Part shown: positions 11,976 through 20,475 of the stretch, piece after piece
Position numbering within the stretch: position 1 is the stretch's first letter
Layout of the letters: the number at the start of each line of letters is the position of its first letter
Assembly: GCF_005938675.2 (NCBI RefSeq)
Contig: NZ_VCCH02000022.1
Coordinates: 38,322 to 102,321, forward strand
Length of the DNA stretch: 64,000 bases
Direction of reading: 5' to 3'
From: Mycobacterium sp. KBS0706
GTDB lineage: Bacteria; Pseudomonadota; Alphaproteobacteria; DSM-16000; Inquilinaceae
The notes under the pieces: generated by a model
Told to the model about the DNA's origin: nothing
Seen by the model: only the letters and a program-made list of their open reading frames with translations
Databases searched by the model: none
Translations under genes and position numbers: made by a program

Positions 11976-13013
11976 ATGACCGATACCCTCCCCTCGGACG
12001 GCAAGCCGATCCTGTCGGTGCGCGACCTGCGCGTGCATTTCTCGATGCCGAAGCGGCACATCTGGTCCAGCCACCGCGACAGCCTGAAGGCGGTTGACGG
12101 CGTCAGCTTCGACCTCAAGGCCGGCGAGACGCTTGGCATCGTCGGCGAATCCGGCTGCGGCAAGTCGACCCTCGGCCGCGCCGTGCTGCAGCTGATCCCG
12201 CCGACCGCGGGCCAGGTGGTGTGGATGGGCGAGAACATCGCCAATCTCGACAGCCACGCCATGCGCGAGAAGCGGCAGGACCTGCAGATCATCTTCCAGG
12301 ACCCGCTGGCCTCGCTGAATCCACGCATGACCGTGGGCGAGATCATCGGCGAGCCGCTCGACGTGTTCGAAGGCAAGCTGAGCAAGACGGAACGCCGGGC
12401 CAAGGTCGAGGAGATCATGGGCCTGGTCGGCCTGCGGCCGGAGATGATCAACCGCTATCCGCACGAATTTTCCGGCGGCCAGGCGCAACGCATCGGCATC
12501 GCCCGGGCGATGATCCTGAACCCGAAGCTGATCGTGTGCGACGAGCCGGTCTCGGCCCTCGACGTCTCGATCCAGAGCCAGATCGTCAACCTCTTGATGC
12601 GGCTGCAGCGCCAGTTCGGGCTGTCGCTGATCTTCATCAGCCACGACCTGTCGGTGGTGCGCCACATCAGCCACCGGATCATGGTGCTGTATCTCGGCAA
12701 GCTGGCCGAGATCGCCGACCGCGACGACATCTACGACAATCCGCGCCACCCCTACACCCAGGCGCTGATCTCGGCGGTGCCGCTGCCCGACCCGGATGCG
12801 GAGCGCAGCAAGAAGCGGATCGTGCTGACCGGCGACCTGCCGAGCCCGCTGAACCCGCCCACCGGCTGCTATTTCCGCACCCGCTGCCCGAAGGCGCAGG
12901 ACCTGTGCGCCCAGGTGGCGCCGCAGCTGACCGATGTCGGCAGCCCCGGCCACCAGGCCGCCTGCCACTTCTGGGACACCCCGACCCCGGCCCGGCGCGA
13001 CGCGGCGGCGTAG
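11976..13013 (+). CDS. oppF: Oligopeptide ABC transporter ATP-binding protein OppF
   Basis: 345 residues with intact Walker A GESGCGKSTLGR, Q-loop IIFQDPLASLNPRMTV, signature FSGGQAQRIGIA, Walker B LIVCDEPVSALDVS and SHDLSVVRHI. The C-terminal oligo_HPY region shows GCYFRTRCPKAQDLC, a cysteine cluster as in OppF. Last gene of the operon; about 150 nt downstream, beyond an interspersed palindrome, a bidirectional terminator ends the transcript. Confidence 0.93.
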   Translation: MTDTLPSDGKPILSVRDLRVHFSMPKRHIWSSHRDSLKAVDGVSFDLKAGETLGIVGESGCGKSTLGRAVLQLIPPTAGQVVWMGENIANLDSHAMREKRQDLQIIFQDPLASLNPRMTVGEIIGEPLDVFEGKLSKTERRAKVEEIMGLVGLRPEMINRYPHEFSGGQAQRIGIARAMILNPKLIVCDEPVSALDVSIQSQIVNLLMRLQRQFGLSLIFISHDLSVVRHISHRIMVLYLGKLAEIADRDDIYDNPRHPYTQALISAVPLPDPDAERSKKRIVLTGDLPSPLNPPTGCYFRTRCPKAQDLCAQVAPQLTDVGSPGHQAACHFWDTPTPARRDAAA

Positions 13014-13034
13014 GACCGCAGCCTGAATTATCGA

Positions 13035-13122
13035 CCCGTCATGGCGAGCCCCGCAGGGGCGTGGCCATCAGGGGCACGGGGCCTATGGATGGCCACGTCG
13101 CTACGCTCCTCGCCATGACGGG
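13035..13122. repeat. Interspersed palindromic repeat, CGTCATGGCGAG type
   Basis: Outer 14-bp inverted arms CCCGTCATGGCGAG (13035-13048) and CTCGCCATGACGGG (13109-13122), with an inner inverted pair GTGGCCATC/GATGGCCAC. A shorter copy of the same family is at 45597-45648. It lies in the spacer after oppF and appears to be a REP/MITE-like chromosomal repeat. Confidence 0.75.
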
Positions 13123-13162
13123 GATGGGCTTGAAAGGCGGGCTTCCGAGGTCCGGTTGCAAT

Positions 13163-13194
13163 AAAAAGGGCGCCGGAAACCGGCGCCCTTTTTT
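13163..13194. terminator. Bidirectional rho-independent terminator
   Basis: A perfect stem AAAAAGGGCGCCGG / CCGGCGCCCTTTTT with an AAA loop, giving a T-run on either strand. It sits between the converging opp operon (+) and DJ-1-like gene (-) and can terminate both. Confidence 0.92.
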
Positions 13195-13216
13195 ATTTGG
13201 TCCTGGTCCCGGAGGA

Positions 13217-13795
13217 TCAGGCGGCCGCGGCCAGCGAGGCGGCGACGGTCGTGAAATGCTCGACGATCGCGTCCTTGAACGCGGGCATGTCGAGGTCGTC
13301 GCGGGCGGTGATCAGGCTGCCGTCCACCACCACGGTCTCGGCCTCGTCGGCCAGCTTGGCGCCGGCGGCCTCGAGCGTCTCGCGGACGCTGTCATTGGCG
13401 ACGACGGTGCGGCCCTGGATCCGCTCGGACAGCGCCAGCAGCTGCGGCGCGACGCCGAGAGCGGCGATCGGCTTGCCGGCATCGGCGAAGCCGCGGAGGA
13501 TGCGCTTGGTGTGCGGGTTGGCGGCCAGCTTGGCCACGCCGCGCTCACCCCCCGGGATCAGGACGGCATCGAAATCCGCGGCCAGCGCGTTCGACAGCGG
13601 CACGTCGACGGCGAAGTAGTGGCCCCAGGCCTTCTCATGCCAGCCATTGACCAGCCCCTGCTCGGTCGAGACGATCTTCAGGGTGGCGCCGGCGGCGAGC
13701 AGGGCCCGCTGCGGCTCGGTCATCTGGACTTCCTCGAACCCGTTCGACACGAGGATGGCGATCGTCTTGCCGGCGAGAGGCTTGTCGTTCTGCAT
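13217..13795 (-). CDS. DJ-1/PfpI family protein lacking the nucleophilic cysteine
   Basis: 192 residues with the DJ-1/PfpI fold signatures: IAILVSNGFEEVQMTEP, the LIPGGERG glutamine-amidotransferase-like turn, and GRTVVANDSVRETLEAAGA. The general acid Glu (in FEEVQ) is present. The nucleophile elbow, normally AICHGPQ, reads ALGVAPQ (residues 112-118), so the catalytic Cys is Gly and the following His is Val. There is no other Cys in the protein. Protease, deglycase or glyoxalase chemistry is therefore unlikely; a structural or binding role is possible. It converges on the opp operon and shares its terminator. Confidence 0.85.
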   Translation of the reverse strand: MQNDKPLAGKTIAILVSNGFEEVQMTEPQRALLAAGATLKIVSTEQGLVNGWHEKAWGHYFAVDVPLSNALAADFDAVLIPGGERGVAKLAANPHTKRILRGFADAGKPIAALGVAPQLLALSERIQGRTVVANDSVRETLEAAGAKLADEAETVVVDGSLITARDDLDMPAFKDAIVEHFTTVAASLAAAA

Positions 13796-14060
13796 GTATT
13801 ATTCTCCCTTGCTGAAGCCGGTCCCGGCGGATCCCCTCCGGACCCACATGGTGTGGCCTTACGGACGCGCACGAGACGTCGTCCTGCGCTGCGGATCGCG
13901 TGTCGCGGGGCAGCGGCGAAACCATGCCGGGATGGTGATTGAATTCGATCGTAGAAGTGGCGGCGCCGAGATCGAAAGTCAATGGCGGACACCCATCGCA
14001 TGGGTGCATTGCACAATGCTGGGGCTCGCCCCGCTTCCGAAACCCTCGCCCCGATATAGA

Positions 14061-14086
14061 AACCGCCGCCCCGGAGGGCGGCGGTT
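14061..14086 (-). terminator. Terminator hairpin after the 31-codon ORF
   Basis: Perfect 11-bp stem AACCGCCGCCC / GGGCGGCGGTT with a 4-nt loop. Read on the minus strand it is followed by TCTATAT, a weak U-rich tract. It closes a short minus-strand unit beginning near 14280. Confidence 0.6.
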
Positions 14087-14159
14087 GGAGTTGAACGTTC
14101 GGTGAGGCGCCGGTCTTGAGTGCCGGCACTCGCGGATCACCGCGACGAAATGGTCGGTG

Positions 14160-14255
14160 TCAGGCCGGCAGACCGGAGGTTGCCGACATCGCCCGATCCG
14201 ACGCACGTCCCATCAGGGCCGCCACGGAGATCATGGTCACCGGAGCGCTAGACAT
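14160..14255 (-). CDS. Small ORF (31 aa) with an ideal Shine-Dalgarno
   Basis: The frame starts at ATG 14255 and encodes a 31-residue peptide (MSSAPVTMISVAALMGRAS then polar residues). Immediately upstream is AAAGGAGGTGATCC, complementary to the whole 16S 3' tail, with 7 nt between the AGGAGG core and ATG. About 75 nt after the stop is a hairpin terminator, so the whole thing looks like a self-contained short transcript. It lies upstream of the DJ-1-like gene and downstream of the DUF1345 gene, all on the same strand. I do not recognise the peptide; it could be a small protein, or a leader peptide in an sRNA or attenuator. Confidence 0.5.
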   Translation of the reverse strand: MSSAPVTMISVAALMGRASDRAMSATSGLPA

Positions 14256-14331
14256 CGGATCACCTCCTTTCGTTTGTTGCACCTGCGATAAAGGTCGGGC
14301 GAATGGGCGGCCCTGTCAAGGGCGGGATCGA

Positions 14332-14994
14332 TCAGTTCGCCAGGCCGGCCGCGATATTGACCGCCAGCGCCAGGATCACGGCGTTGAAGAAGAAGGACAG
14401 GATACCGTGGCCGAGAGTCATCCGGCGCATGGTCGAATCGGTCACCTGCACATCCGAGACCTGGGCCGTCATGCCGATGACGAAGGAAAAGTAGAGGAAG
14501 TCCCACACGCCCGGCTCCTCATCGCCCGGGAACTCCAGCCCGCGCGCATCCTGGCGTTTGCCGTGCCCGCCCTCCGCCTTGCCGTAATAGAGATGGGCAT
14601 AGCGGAAGGTGAACACCGTGTGCAGCGTGGCCCAGCCCAGCGCCACGCCGGCGACCGCCAGCACCAGATGCAGCGGCGCCGGCCCCTGCGCCTGGTTCAG
14701 CAGGCTGAAGATCGAGGCCACGCCGAGGCCGGCCGCGATCATCGTGATCAGCACGATCAGCGGCAGCCCCTCATCGTCGATATCGGCGCGATGCCGGAAG
14801 GACTCGGGCGTCACATGCCGGGCCAGGACCACGGTCCAGGCGAGATACAGGCCGAAGAAGGCATCGCCGGCGACGACGACGGCGATCGGGCCGCCGGCCC
14901 TGCCGCCCAGGGCGAACCAGAGCGCCACCCCCAGCAGCACGCCGGCATAGAAGCGGGTGTGGTGCCGCAGATGGTTGCGGATCGAGCCGAGCAG
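14332..14994 (-). CDS. DUF1345 family membrane protein, apparent CTG start
   Basis: A polytopic inner-membrane protein with about four to five hydrophobic segments and the DUF1345 features ([50 protein letters not shown]). The conserved N-terminal part ([15 protein letters not shown]) is encoded upstream of the first ATG/GTG/TTG-type codon in frame, GTG at 14940. No such codon occurs further upstream, but a strong AAGGGAGG (15000-15007) stands 5 nt before a CTG at 14994, giving 220 residues, the usual family length. I therefore place the start at CTG. Function of the family is unknown. It follows the aminotransferase by 74 nt. Confidence 0.75.
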   Translation of the reverse strand: MLGSIRNHLRHHTRFYAGVLLGVALWFALGGRAGGPIAVVVAGDAFFGLYLAWTVVLARHVTPESFRHRADIDDEGLPLIVLITMIAAGLGVASIFSLLNQAQGPAPLHLVLAVAGVALGWATLHTVFTFRYAHLYYGKAEGGHGKRQDARGLEFPGDEEPGVWDFLYFSFVIGMTAQVSDVQVTDSTMRRMTLGHGILSFFFNAVILALAVNIAAGLAN

Positions 14995-15068
14995 GGCGGC
15001 CTCCCTTCGCAGGATCGTAGCTGCGAGAAAGGCATTCCGCTGCCCGGCTGTCCAGAGAGTCGTCTCGC

Positions 15069-16226
15069 CTAGCCGAAACGCTTGGCCAGCCGCGCCAGCG
15101 CCTCGTCCAGCACCGCATCCTGCTTGGAAAAGCAGAAGCGGGCCACGGTCGAGAGCGGGGACTCGGCGTAGAAGGCCGAGACCGGGATGGCGGCGACGCC
15201 GACCTCCTCGATCAGGTGCCGGCAGAAGGCCTGGTCGTCGCCGTTGAAGCCGGTCGAGCCGATGTCGAGATTGACGAAATAGGTGCCGTCGCAGGGCAGC
15301 ACCCCGAGCCCGAGCCGGGTGAGGCCGGCGGCGAAGCGGTCGCGCTTGCCCTGCAGCTCGGCGACGAGCCCGTCATAATAGTCGTCGCCCTTGGCCAGGC
15401 CGTAGGCCACGGCGGCCTGCAGGTTCGGCGGCGTGGTGAAGGTCAGGAACTGGTGCGCCTTGCCCAGCAGCGTCGCCAGCGCCGGCGCGGCGGTGATGTA
15501 GCCGACCTTCCAGCCGGTCAGCGAGAAGGTCTTGCCGGCCGAGCCGATCTTCAGGCAGCGGTCGCGCATGCCGGGCCGGGCGATCAGCGGCTGGTGCCGC
15601 CGGCCGTCGAACACCAGGTGCTCGTAGACCTCGTCGCAGATGGCGTAGGCGTCGGAGCCCTCGACGAATTCGGCCAGCAGGTCGAGCTCGGCCGCGCCGA
15701 ACACCTTGGCCGCCGGGTTCAGCGGGTTGTTGAACAGCACCGCCTTGGTCCGCGGCGAGAAGGCGCGGGCCAGCGCCGCCCGGTCGAAGGACCAGCCGGG
15801 CGGCGTCAGATGGACGAATCTCGGCACGCCGCCGGCGCGGCGGACCAGCGGCAGATAGGCGTCGTAGAGCGGCTCGAACAGCACCACCTCGTCGCCCGGC
15901 TCGATCAGCGCGAACAGCGCCGCCGCCAGCGCCTCGGTGGCGCCGGAGGTGACCACGACCTCGCTGTCGGGGTCGACCTCGAGCCCGTAGAAGCGCTTGT
16001 CATGCGCCGCCACGGCCTGGCGCAGCTCGGGCAGGCCGAGCATCGGCGGATACTGGTTCCAGCCATCGGTGACGGCGGTGGCGGCGACCCGAAGCACGTC
16101 CTCCGGCCCGCGCCCGTCCGGGAAGCCCTGGCCGAGATTGACCGCGCCGTGCTGCCGCGCCAGCCGGGACATGACCTCGAACACTGTGGTGCCGAGGCCG
16201 GAGAAGATGGCGTTTCCGGGTTTCAT
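15069..16226 (-). CDS. PLP-dependent class I/II aminotransferase
   Basis: 385 residues, fold type I aminotransferase. Visible residues: NLGQGFPDG near the N-terminus, Tyr-rich [24 protein letters not shown]198/Y201 in [14 protein letters not shown] and the PLP lysine K232 in [16 protein letters not shown], then RFCFSK with the carboxylate-binding Arg. The pattern fits the methionine aminotransferase/kynurenine-oxoglutarate transaminase group (YbdL-like). Substrate is not determined. It is downstream of the acidic hypothetical gene by 22 nt and upstream of the DUF1345 gene, suggesting one transcript. Confidence 0.88.
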   Translation of the reverse strand: MKPGNAIFSGLGTTVFEVMSRLARQHGAVNLGQGFPDGRGPEDVLRVAATAVTDGWNQYPPMLGLPELRQAVAAHDKRFYGLEVDPDSEVVVTSGATEALAAALFALIEPGDEVVLFEPLYDAYLPLVRRAGGVPRFVHLTPPGWSFDRAALARAFSPRTKAVLFNNPLNPAAKVFGAAELDLLAEFVEGSDAYAICDEVYEHLVFDGRRHQPLIARPGMRDRCLKIGSAGKTFSLTGWKVGYITAAPALATLLGKAHQFLTFTTPPNLQAAVAYGLAKGDDYYDGLVAELQGKRDRFAAGLTRLGLGVLPCDGTYFVNLDIGSTGFNGDDQAFCRHLIEEVGVAAIPVSAFYAESPLSTVARFCFSKQDAVLDEALARLAKRFG

Positions 16227-16248
16227 CTGATGGCTCAGGCCGCTGGTG

Positions 16249-16875
16249 TCAGTGCCGGGTGACCTCGACGTCGTCGAGCTCCTCGTCCTCCGGCCCCTCC
16301 TCGACCACGTCCAGCATCTCCTCGAACCGGTCGAGCAGGTCGGAATAGTCGCGGTTGGCGCGCAGGAACTTGCGGAACGCCTTGTCGTTGCGGATGTCCG
16401 CGTCGAACCAGGCATCGGCGGCGCGCTGGTGCTCCGGATGGGCCGAGAGGTGGTAGAAGGCTGCCTGCTCGACGGTGCTGACCTCACGCTCGTCCAGCAT
16501 CTCCAGCACCGCACCGACATAGGTCGGCAGGCCGGTCAGGAAGGCGATCTCGTTGGCCGCGGCGGCCAGCTCGTCCTCATCCAGCGGCTCGTCCAGCGCC
16601 TCGCCGGCGGCGGCCGCGGCGGCCTGGGCAGCTTCCTCCATCTTGCGGATCTCGTCACGCAGCGCGGCGAAGTCGCTGTCGTCGCCGATCAGCGCCTCGT
16701 TCGGCGTGCCGCCGATCGCCGCCTCGATCGCCAGCAGCGTGTCGAGCAGCTTGCGCTTGCGCACCACCCAATTGGCACCGCTGCGGACGTCCTCGGCGAT
16801 CGACCGCAGCCGCTCCTGCTCCTCCGGCGCCATGTCGGCGAGCAGCGATGTTTCGGGCTTGGCTATCGCAGTCAC
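16249..16875 (-). CDS. Conserved-looking acidic alpha-helical protein, function unknown
   Basis: 208 residues, almost entirely predicted helix, rich in Glu, Asp and Ala. Central LDEPLDEDELAAAANEIAFLTGLP separates two helical halves; there is no signal peptide, membrane segment, Cys pair or catalytic motif. C-terminus is strongly acidic (EEGPEDEELDDVEV). It begins a leftward unit with the aminotransferase and is divergent from peptide deformylase. Not recognised; a cytosolic scaffolding or regulatory role would only be a guess. Confidence 0.75.
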   Translation of the reverse strand: MTAIAKPETSLLADMAPEEQERLRSIAEDVRSGANWVVRKRKLLDTLLAIEAAIGGTPNEALIGDDSDFAALRDEIRKMEEAAQAAAAAAGEALDEPLDEDELAAAANEIAFLTGLPTYVGAVLEMLDEREVSTVEQAAFYHLSAHPEHQRAADAWFDADIRNDKAFRKFLRANRDYSDLLDRFEEMLDVVEEGPEDEELDDVEVTRH

Positions 16876-16994
16876 GGCTCTCGTCCTGTGTCGTCGCTCT
16901 GTCGCGCCCGGCGGCGCGCGCGCACCCTAACACAACAGCTCTGCCGATGGCGAAGCTTGACCCCTGTTCGCCGCATGCCTATCTGGATCGCGCC

Positions 16995-17510
16995 ATGGCC
17001 AAGCTCCCGATCCTGATCGCCCCCGATTCCCGTCTCAAGACCAAGGCGAAGCCGGTCGCCGCGGTGGATGACCGCGTCCGCCGGCTGGCCGACGACATGC
17101 TGGAGACGATGTATGCCGCGCCGGGCATCGGCCTCGCCGCGCCGCAGATCGGCGTGCTGGAGCGGATCATCGTCATCGATGTCGCCGGCAAGGACGAGCC
17201 GCCGGCGCCGCTGCGCCTGATCAACCCGGAGATCACCTGGGCGTCGGAGGAGCTGCAGACGGCCGAGGAAGGCTGCCTGTCGCTGCCCGAGCAATGGGCC
17301 GAGGTGGTGCGTCCCGCCGAGGTGAAGGTCCGCTACCTGGACGAGACCGGCGCGCCGCAGGAGATGCAGGCGACCGGCCTGCTGGCCACCTGCGTGCAGC
17401 ACGAGATCGACCATCTGAACGGTGTGCTGTTCGTCGACCATATCTCGGCGCTGCGCCGGAACATGATCCTGCGCAAGGTCCAGAAGTGGAAGAAGGACCA
17501 CGCGTCGTAA
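16995..17510 (+). CDS. def: Peptide deformylase
   Basis: 171 residues, normal for the enzyme. The three canonical motifs are intact: GIGLAAPQIG (44-53), EGCLSLP with metal ligand C94, and QHEIDHLNG with H136, E137 and H140. It removes the formyl group from nascent peptides at the ribosome using Fe2+ or another divalent metal. The start at MAKLPILIAP is chosen because PDF proteins begin with this strand; an upstream in-frame ATG at 16947 would add 16 residues. No fmt gene is next to it, which is unusual since def-fmt pairs are common. A second def elsewhere in the genome is likely. Confidence 0.93.
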   Translation: MAKLPILIAPDSRLKTKAKPVAAVDDRVRRLADDMLETMYAAPGIGLAAPQIGVLERIIVIDVAGKDEPPAPLRLINPEITWASEELQTAEEGCLSLPEQWAEVVRPAEVKVRYLDETGAPQEMQATGLLATCVQHEIDHLNGVLFVDHISALRRNMILRKVQKWKKDHAS

Positions 17511-17549
17511 CGGCGCGGGGCTCTCGCAGACCCACTCCTGTTCCCTTTC

Positions 17550-17627
17550 TGTCACTGCCGCGCCTGACCCGGCAATCCAGAAGGTCTCGACAGACTCTGG
17601 ATGCCCGGGTCAAGCCCGGGCATGACA
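17550..17627. repeat. Interspersed palindromic repeat, GGGCATGACA type
   Basis: Imperfect inverted repeat whose left arm starts TGTCACTGCCGCGCCTGACC (17550) and whose right arm ends GGTCAAGCCCGGGCATGACA (17627), with TCCAGA/TCTGGA inside. The same family occurs at 61909-61996. It fills the spacer after def. Confidence 0.8.
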
Positions 17628-17655
17628 AAAGGGGGGGAGCGGAACAGCCCCCTCC

Positions 17656-19653
17656 CTACTTCTCCTTCGCCGCGTCCCAGTAGCTGGTGCCGCCGATGTT
17701 CAGCGTCCCCGGCGCCTTGACGTCGTCGCCGGGGACGCCGATGCGCAGCCGGGTCACCGTGCCGTCGTCGGCGGTCAGCTGCAGCGTGTAGCCGTCGAGC
17801 CGATAGCGTCCGGCCGTGTCCCGCGACTTCAGCGCCCCGCCCATCGAGAAGCCGTTCTCGTTCATCACGGCGGCCATGCCCCCGCCGGAGACGCCGACCG
17901 AGCCGCCATCCGGCCCGGTCCCGGCCATGCTCTGCATGAAGAAGCTGCCGCCCTGGTGCCGCTCGAAGGTGCCGTCGGGCCGGAACTTCAGGTCGATGCG
18001 CCGGGTGACGCCGCCCATCGACACGTTCAGATAGTAGTAGCTGCGGTCCAGCCGGGCGTCGGGCGGGAACGGCTTCAGCACGGTGAAGCTCGGCAGGTCC
18101 GCCTTCTCCCCCGCCGCCGCGGTCATCACGTATTTCTCGCCCGGCCGCTCCCAGCGCGACCAGTCCTGCGGCGCCCGGCGGCGGACCTGGTCGGCGTCGA
18201 GATCGGTCGGGGGGTAGTCGAACTCGTAGCGATAGGCGGTGCCGTCCTTCAGCAGCAGGAAGCTTTCCTCGTTGCGGTTGGTGTAGGTGCCCCCGGTCGG
18301 GTTGATGCCGAGCTGGAACTGCTCGCGGAACAGCATCGCCTCGATCTGCCCGGCCAGGACGCCCTTATCCGGCCCGGCATTCACTTCCTCCGCGCCGGGC
18401 GGCCGGTACTCCAGCCCGCCGTCCTCCGGCAGGTCGGAGCGGGCGAGGCGCGACGGGTCGTCCAGCAGCCGGCAGTCGGACAGGTTGAACACCTCGAAGG
18501 CATAGACCCGGCTGATCCGGGCGATGACGGTGACGTCCTTGCCGTCCGTCTGCTCGAACCGCTTCTTCTCGGCATCGTCGGCGAAGTCGCAGCTGGCGCT
18601 CCAGATCGAGCGTTTCTCCGGCAGCCATTGCTGCAGCCGGTCGTCGCCGTCGGAGTGGCCGCTGAGCGCGATCGGCCCGAGCTGCTGCATCGCCGTGGTG
18701 ACGGCATCGACCTTGTCGTCGTCCTTCTGGCCGGGGGTGCGCCGGAACAGCTCCTTCGCCACGACCGAAAGCTGGGCGATCGAGAACAGCGTCTTCGGCT
18801 TGGCCGTCAGGCCAGTCTCCTCCGGGATGTTCGCTTTGGCGATACCCTCCGGCCCGTCGAGCACCCGGCAGCCTTCCAGGGTGACGAGTTTGAAGTCGTA
18901 GACCCGGCCGATCCGGCCGGCGACGACGACGTCGCGGCCCTGCTCCCGGGCGAACAGCGTCTCCTCGGCCTCGTCGTCGAAGTCGCAGGACGCGGTCCAC
19001 AGCGACTGCTGGTCGACGGTCCATTGCTGCAGCCGGTCGTCGTCGACGGCCCGGCCGGAGACGGCGATCACCCCGAGCCGGCCCAGGAGGTTGGAGGCCC
19101 AGTCTGTCTTCTCGTCCTCGTCGCCGGGCGCCTGGCGCCGGGCCTCGGCTGCCAGGGCGGAGAGCTGGCCCACCGTGTACAGCGTCTTCGGCTTCGGCTC
19201 GGTCCCGACAAAGGCCTCCAGCACGCCACGGGCCGGCCCGGCATTGGCGGCGAGCGCGAACGACTTGCCACCGAACACCGCCGGCAGGGCGCCGCAGGCC
19301 AGCGGCGTCTTCTGCACCAGCGCGTCGGCCTGCGATTGCAGTGCGGCGTCGAGCTTCGATCGGGCCTTGGCGAAAGCGTCGTACTGCGCCATGACCCGCT
19401 CCACCAGCCGCTCCAGCCGGTCGGCGTCGTTCGCCTTGCGCCACGCCTCCAGCGCCGCCGCATGGGCTGCAGCGCCGGGGGCATCGGTCCGATCGCAGCT
19501 GGCGATCACGGCCCGGGTCAAGCCGAGCGGGACGTAGAGCGTGGTGATCGCCTCGGCCAGCGCCTTAGCATCGGGCGACCCGGCCGCCGCGGCGGGCAAT
19601 CCGGGCAGGGCTGCAAGCGATGCGGCAATGACAAAGCCTGCCAGAACTCTCAT
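17656..19653 (-). CDS. Secreted protein with tandem duplicated domain, function unknown
   Basis: 665 residues. The ATG at 19653 follows GGGGAGGGG and opens a Sec signal peptide (MRVLAGFVIAASLAALPGLPAAAAG). Residues of roughly 175-305 and 310-440 are a tandem repeat: both copies run KPKTL, ...QLS...A.E, ..RLQQW, ...SCDF.D.AE, a (V/I)A(G/R)I.RVY.F strand segment and a Cys in ...C.(V/L)LD. This looks like an OB-fold-like beta module. The last ~220 residues are a separate beta-rich, Tyr-rich domain (SYYYLNVSMGGVTRRIDLKF). Probably periplasmic or outer-surface. No catalytic motif is seen. It is followed on the minus strand by nothing for 145 nt. Confidence 0.8.
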   Translation of the reverse strand: MRVLAGFVIAASLAALPGLPAAAAGSPDAKALAEAITTLYVPLGLTRAVIASCDRTDAPGAAAHAAALEAWRKANDADRLERLVERVMAQYDAFAKARSKLDAALQSQADALVQKTPLACGALPAVFGGKSFALAANAGPARGVLEAFVGTEPKPKTLYTVGQLSALAAEARRQAPGDEDEKTDWASNLLGRLGVIAVSGRAVDDDRLQQWTVDQQSLWTASCDFDDEAEETLFAREQGRDVVVAGRIGRVYDFKLVTLEGCRVLDGPEGIAKANIPEETGLTAKPKTLFSIAQLSVVAKELFRRTPGQKDDDKVDAVTTAMQQLGPIALSGHSDGDDRLQQWLPEKRSIWSASCDFADDAEKKRFEQTDGKDVTVIARISRVYAFEVFNLSDCRLLDDPSRLARSDLPEDGGLEYRPPGAEEVNAGPDKGVLAGQIEAMLFREQFQLGINPTGGTYTNRNEESFLLLKDGTAYRYEFDYPPTDLDADQVRRRAPQDWSRWERPGEKYVMTAAAGEKADLPSFTVLKPFPPDARLDRSYYYLNVSMGGVTRRIDLKFRPDGTFERHQGGSFFMQSMAGTGPDGGSVGVSGGGMAAVMNENGFSMGGALKSRDTAGRYRLDGYTLQLTADDGTVTRLRIGVPGDDVKAPGTLNIGGTSYWDAAKEK

Positions 19654-19720
19654 CCGTCCCCTCCCCCGTCGGACTCGGGCGCCAGACTGGCCCGGCCTCG
19701 CGGCGGGAACAAGGCGAAGA

Positions 19721-20269
19721 TCAGGCGGCGCGGGGCCCTTCGCGCAGGCCTTCGCGCATCGCCTCCTCGCCGTCGCGGAGAGCCTGGACATAGGCCGGCA
19801 ATTCGGGCGGGGGACCGGTCCAGCCGAAGGCGGCGGCGATCTCCGCCGTCGGCACCGTGCCGCCGCGACGGCGGAACACTGCCTTGACCACGGCATGGGC
19901 GGCGACGGCGCCGCTCGCGTCCTCGAAGCTTTGATCGAGATACAGCCACTTCTCGTCCCAGCCGAGCAGCCGGCTGCGCAGCCGGTAGCCGGCGCAGGCG
20001 GCAAGCGAGCGTCGGTAGCGGATCGTCGCCCCGCCCAGCACCGGCGCCCAGCGCCGGCGCCACAGCAGGCCGACCAGCCCGATCCGCAGCATCAGGTCGG
20101 TGCGGCCGAGATCCATGATGGTCAGGTACCGGCCGTTGTTCATGTGCAGATTGAAATCGAGGTCGTTCGGCCAGACCCGGAACCGCACCACGCTGTCGTC
20201 GAACAGGCTCAGCCGGCGCCCGAACAGCGCCGCGACCACGACCCGGATGAGGCGGAGATAGAGGTTCAT
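19721..20269 (-). CDS. Acyl-CoA thioesterase, hotdog fold (THEM6/4HBT-like)
   Basis: 182 residues. The hotdog signature NDLDFNLHMNNGRYL, with the catalytic Asp in the DLDFN context, followed by DLGRTDLMLRIGL, is typical of the THEM6-like/4-hydroxybenzoyl-CoA thioesterase group; ATIRYRRSL and an Ala-rich helical tail complete the domain. It would hydrolyse acyl-CoA thioesters in the cytosol or at the membrane. It now lies just left of the integrated element; with the element removed it would sit immediately downstream of the leftward acyl-CoA dehydrogenase gene, so it may belong to that cluster. Confidence 0.85.
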   Translation of the reverse strand: MNLYLRLIRVVVAALFGRRLSLFDDSVVRFRVWPNDLDFNLHMNNGRYLTIMDLGRTDLMLRIGLVGLLWRRRWAPVLGGATIRYRRSLAACAGYRLRSRLLGWDEKWLYLDQSFEDASGAVAAHAVVKAVFRRRGGTVPTAEIAAAFGWTGPPPELPAYVQALRDGEEAMREGLREGPRAA

Positions 20270-20300
20270 GGGCCGTGCCCTTCCTGCGTCGGCGCGAACG

Positions 20301-20347
20301 CCCCCTCACCCTCCCGTTGCCGACGCAGCGGGCCCCTCCCTCTCCCC
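20301..20347. repeat. Interspersed CCCTCACCC...CCTCTCCCC repeat, left flank of the element
   Basis: C-rich block of the kind CCCCCTCACCCTCCC ... CCCCTCCCTCTCCCC. A reverse-orientation relative of the same type is at 30711-30778, on the other side of the integrated element. Such units are scattered in spacers of high-GC Proteobacteria. Confidence 0.4.
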
Positions 20348-20397
20348 GATACGGCGGGGTCGAGGCAATTTCCTCTTTCGTGTCAATGACTTATGGT

Positions 20398-20423
20398 CCA
20401 GCATTCCGCGGCATTAGCATTCC
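20398..20423. repeat. Left-end AGCATTC motifs (candidate attL or integrase sites)
   Basis: Two direct copies of AGCATTCC at 20400-20407 and 20416-20423, 16 nt apart. CCAGCATTC here is the inverse of GAATGCTGG at 30530-30538, and TTAGCATTCC is shared directly with 30520-30529. They mark the proposed left boundary of the element. Confidence 0.45.
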
Positions 20424-20475
20424 AAAACCACATGGCCCCTATGCTCGATAGCACGAATCGCGGCATCGTCGGGGC

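Noticed and set aside
14257..14270. GGATCACCTCCTTT on the plus strand, identical to a 16S rRNA 3' end
   Set aside because: No rRNA precedes it; on the minus strand it is an ideal Shine-Dalgarno immediately before an ATG, a simpler explanation.
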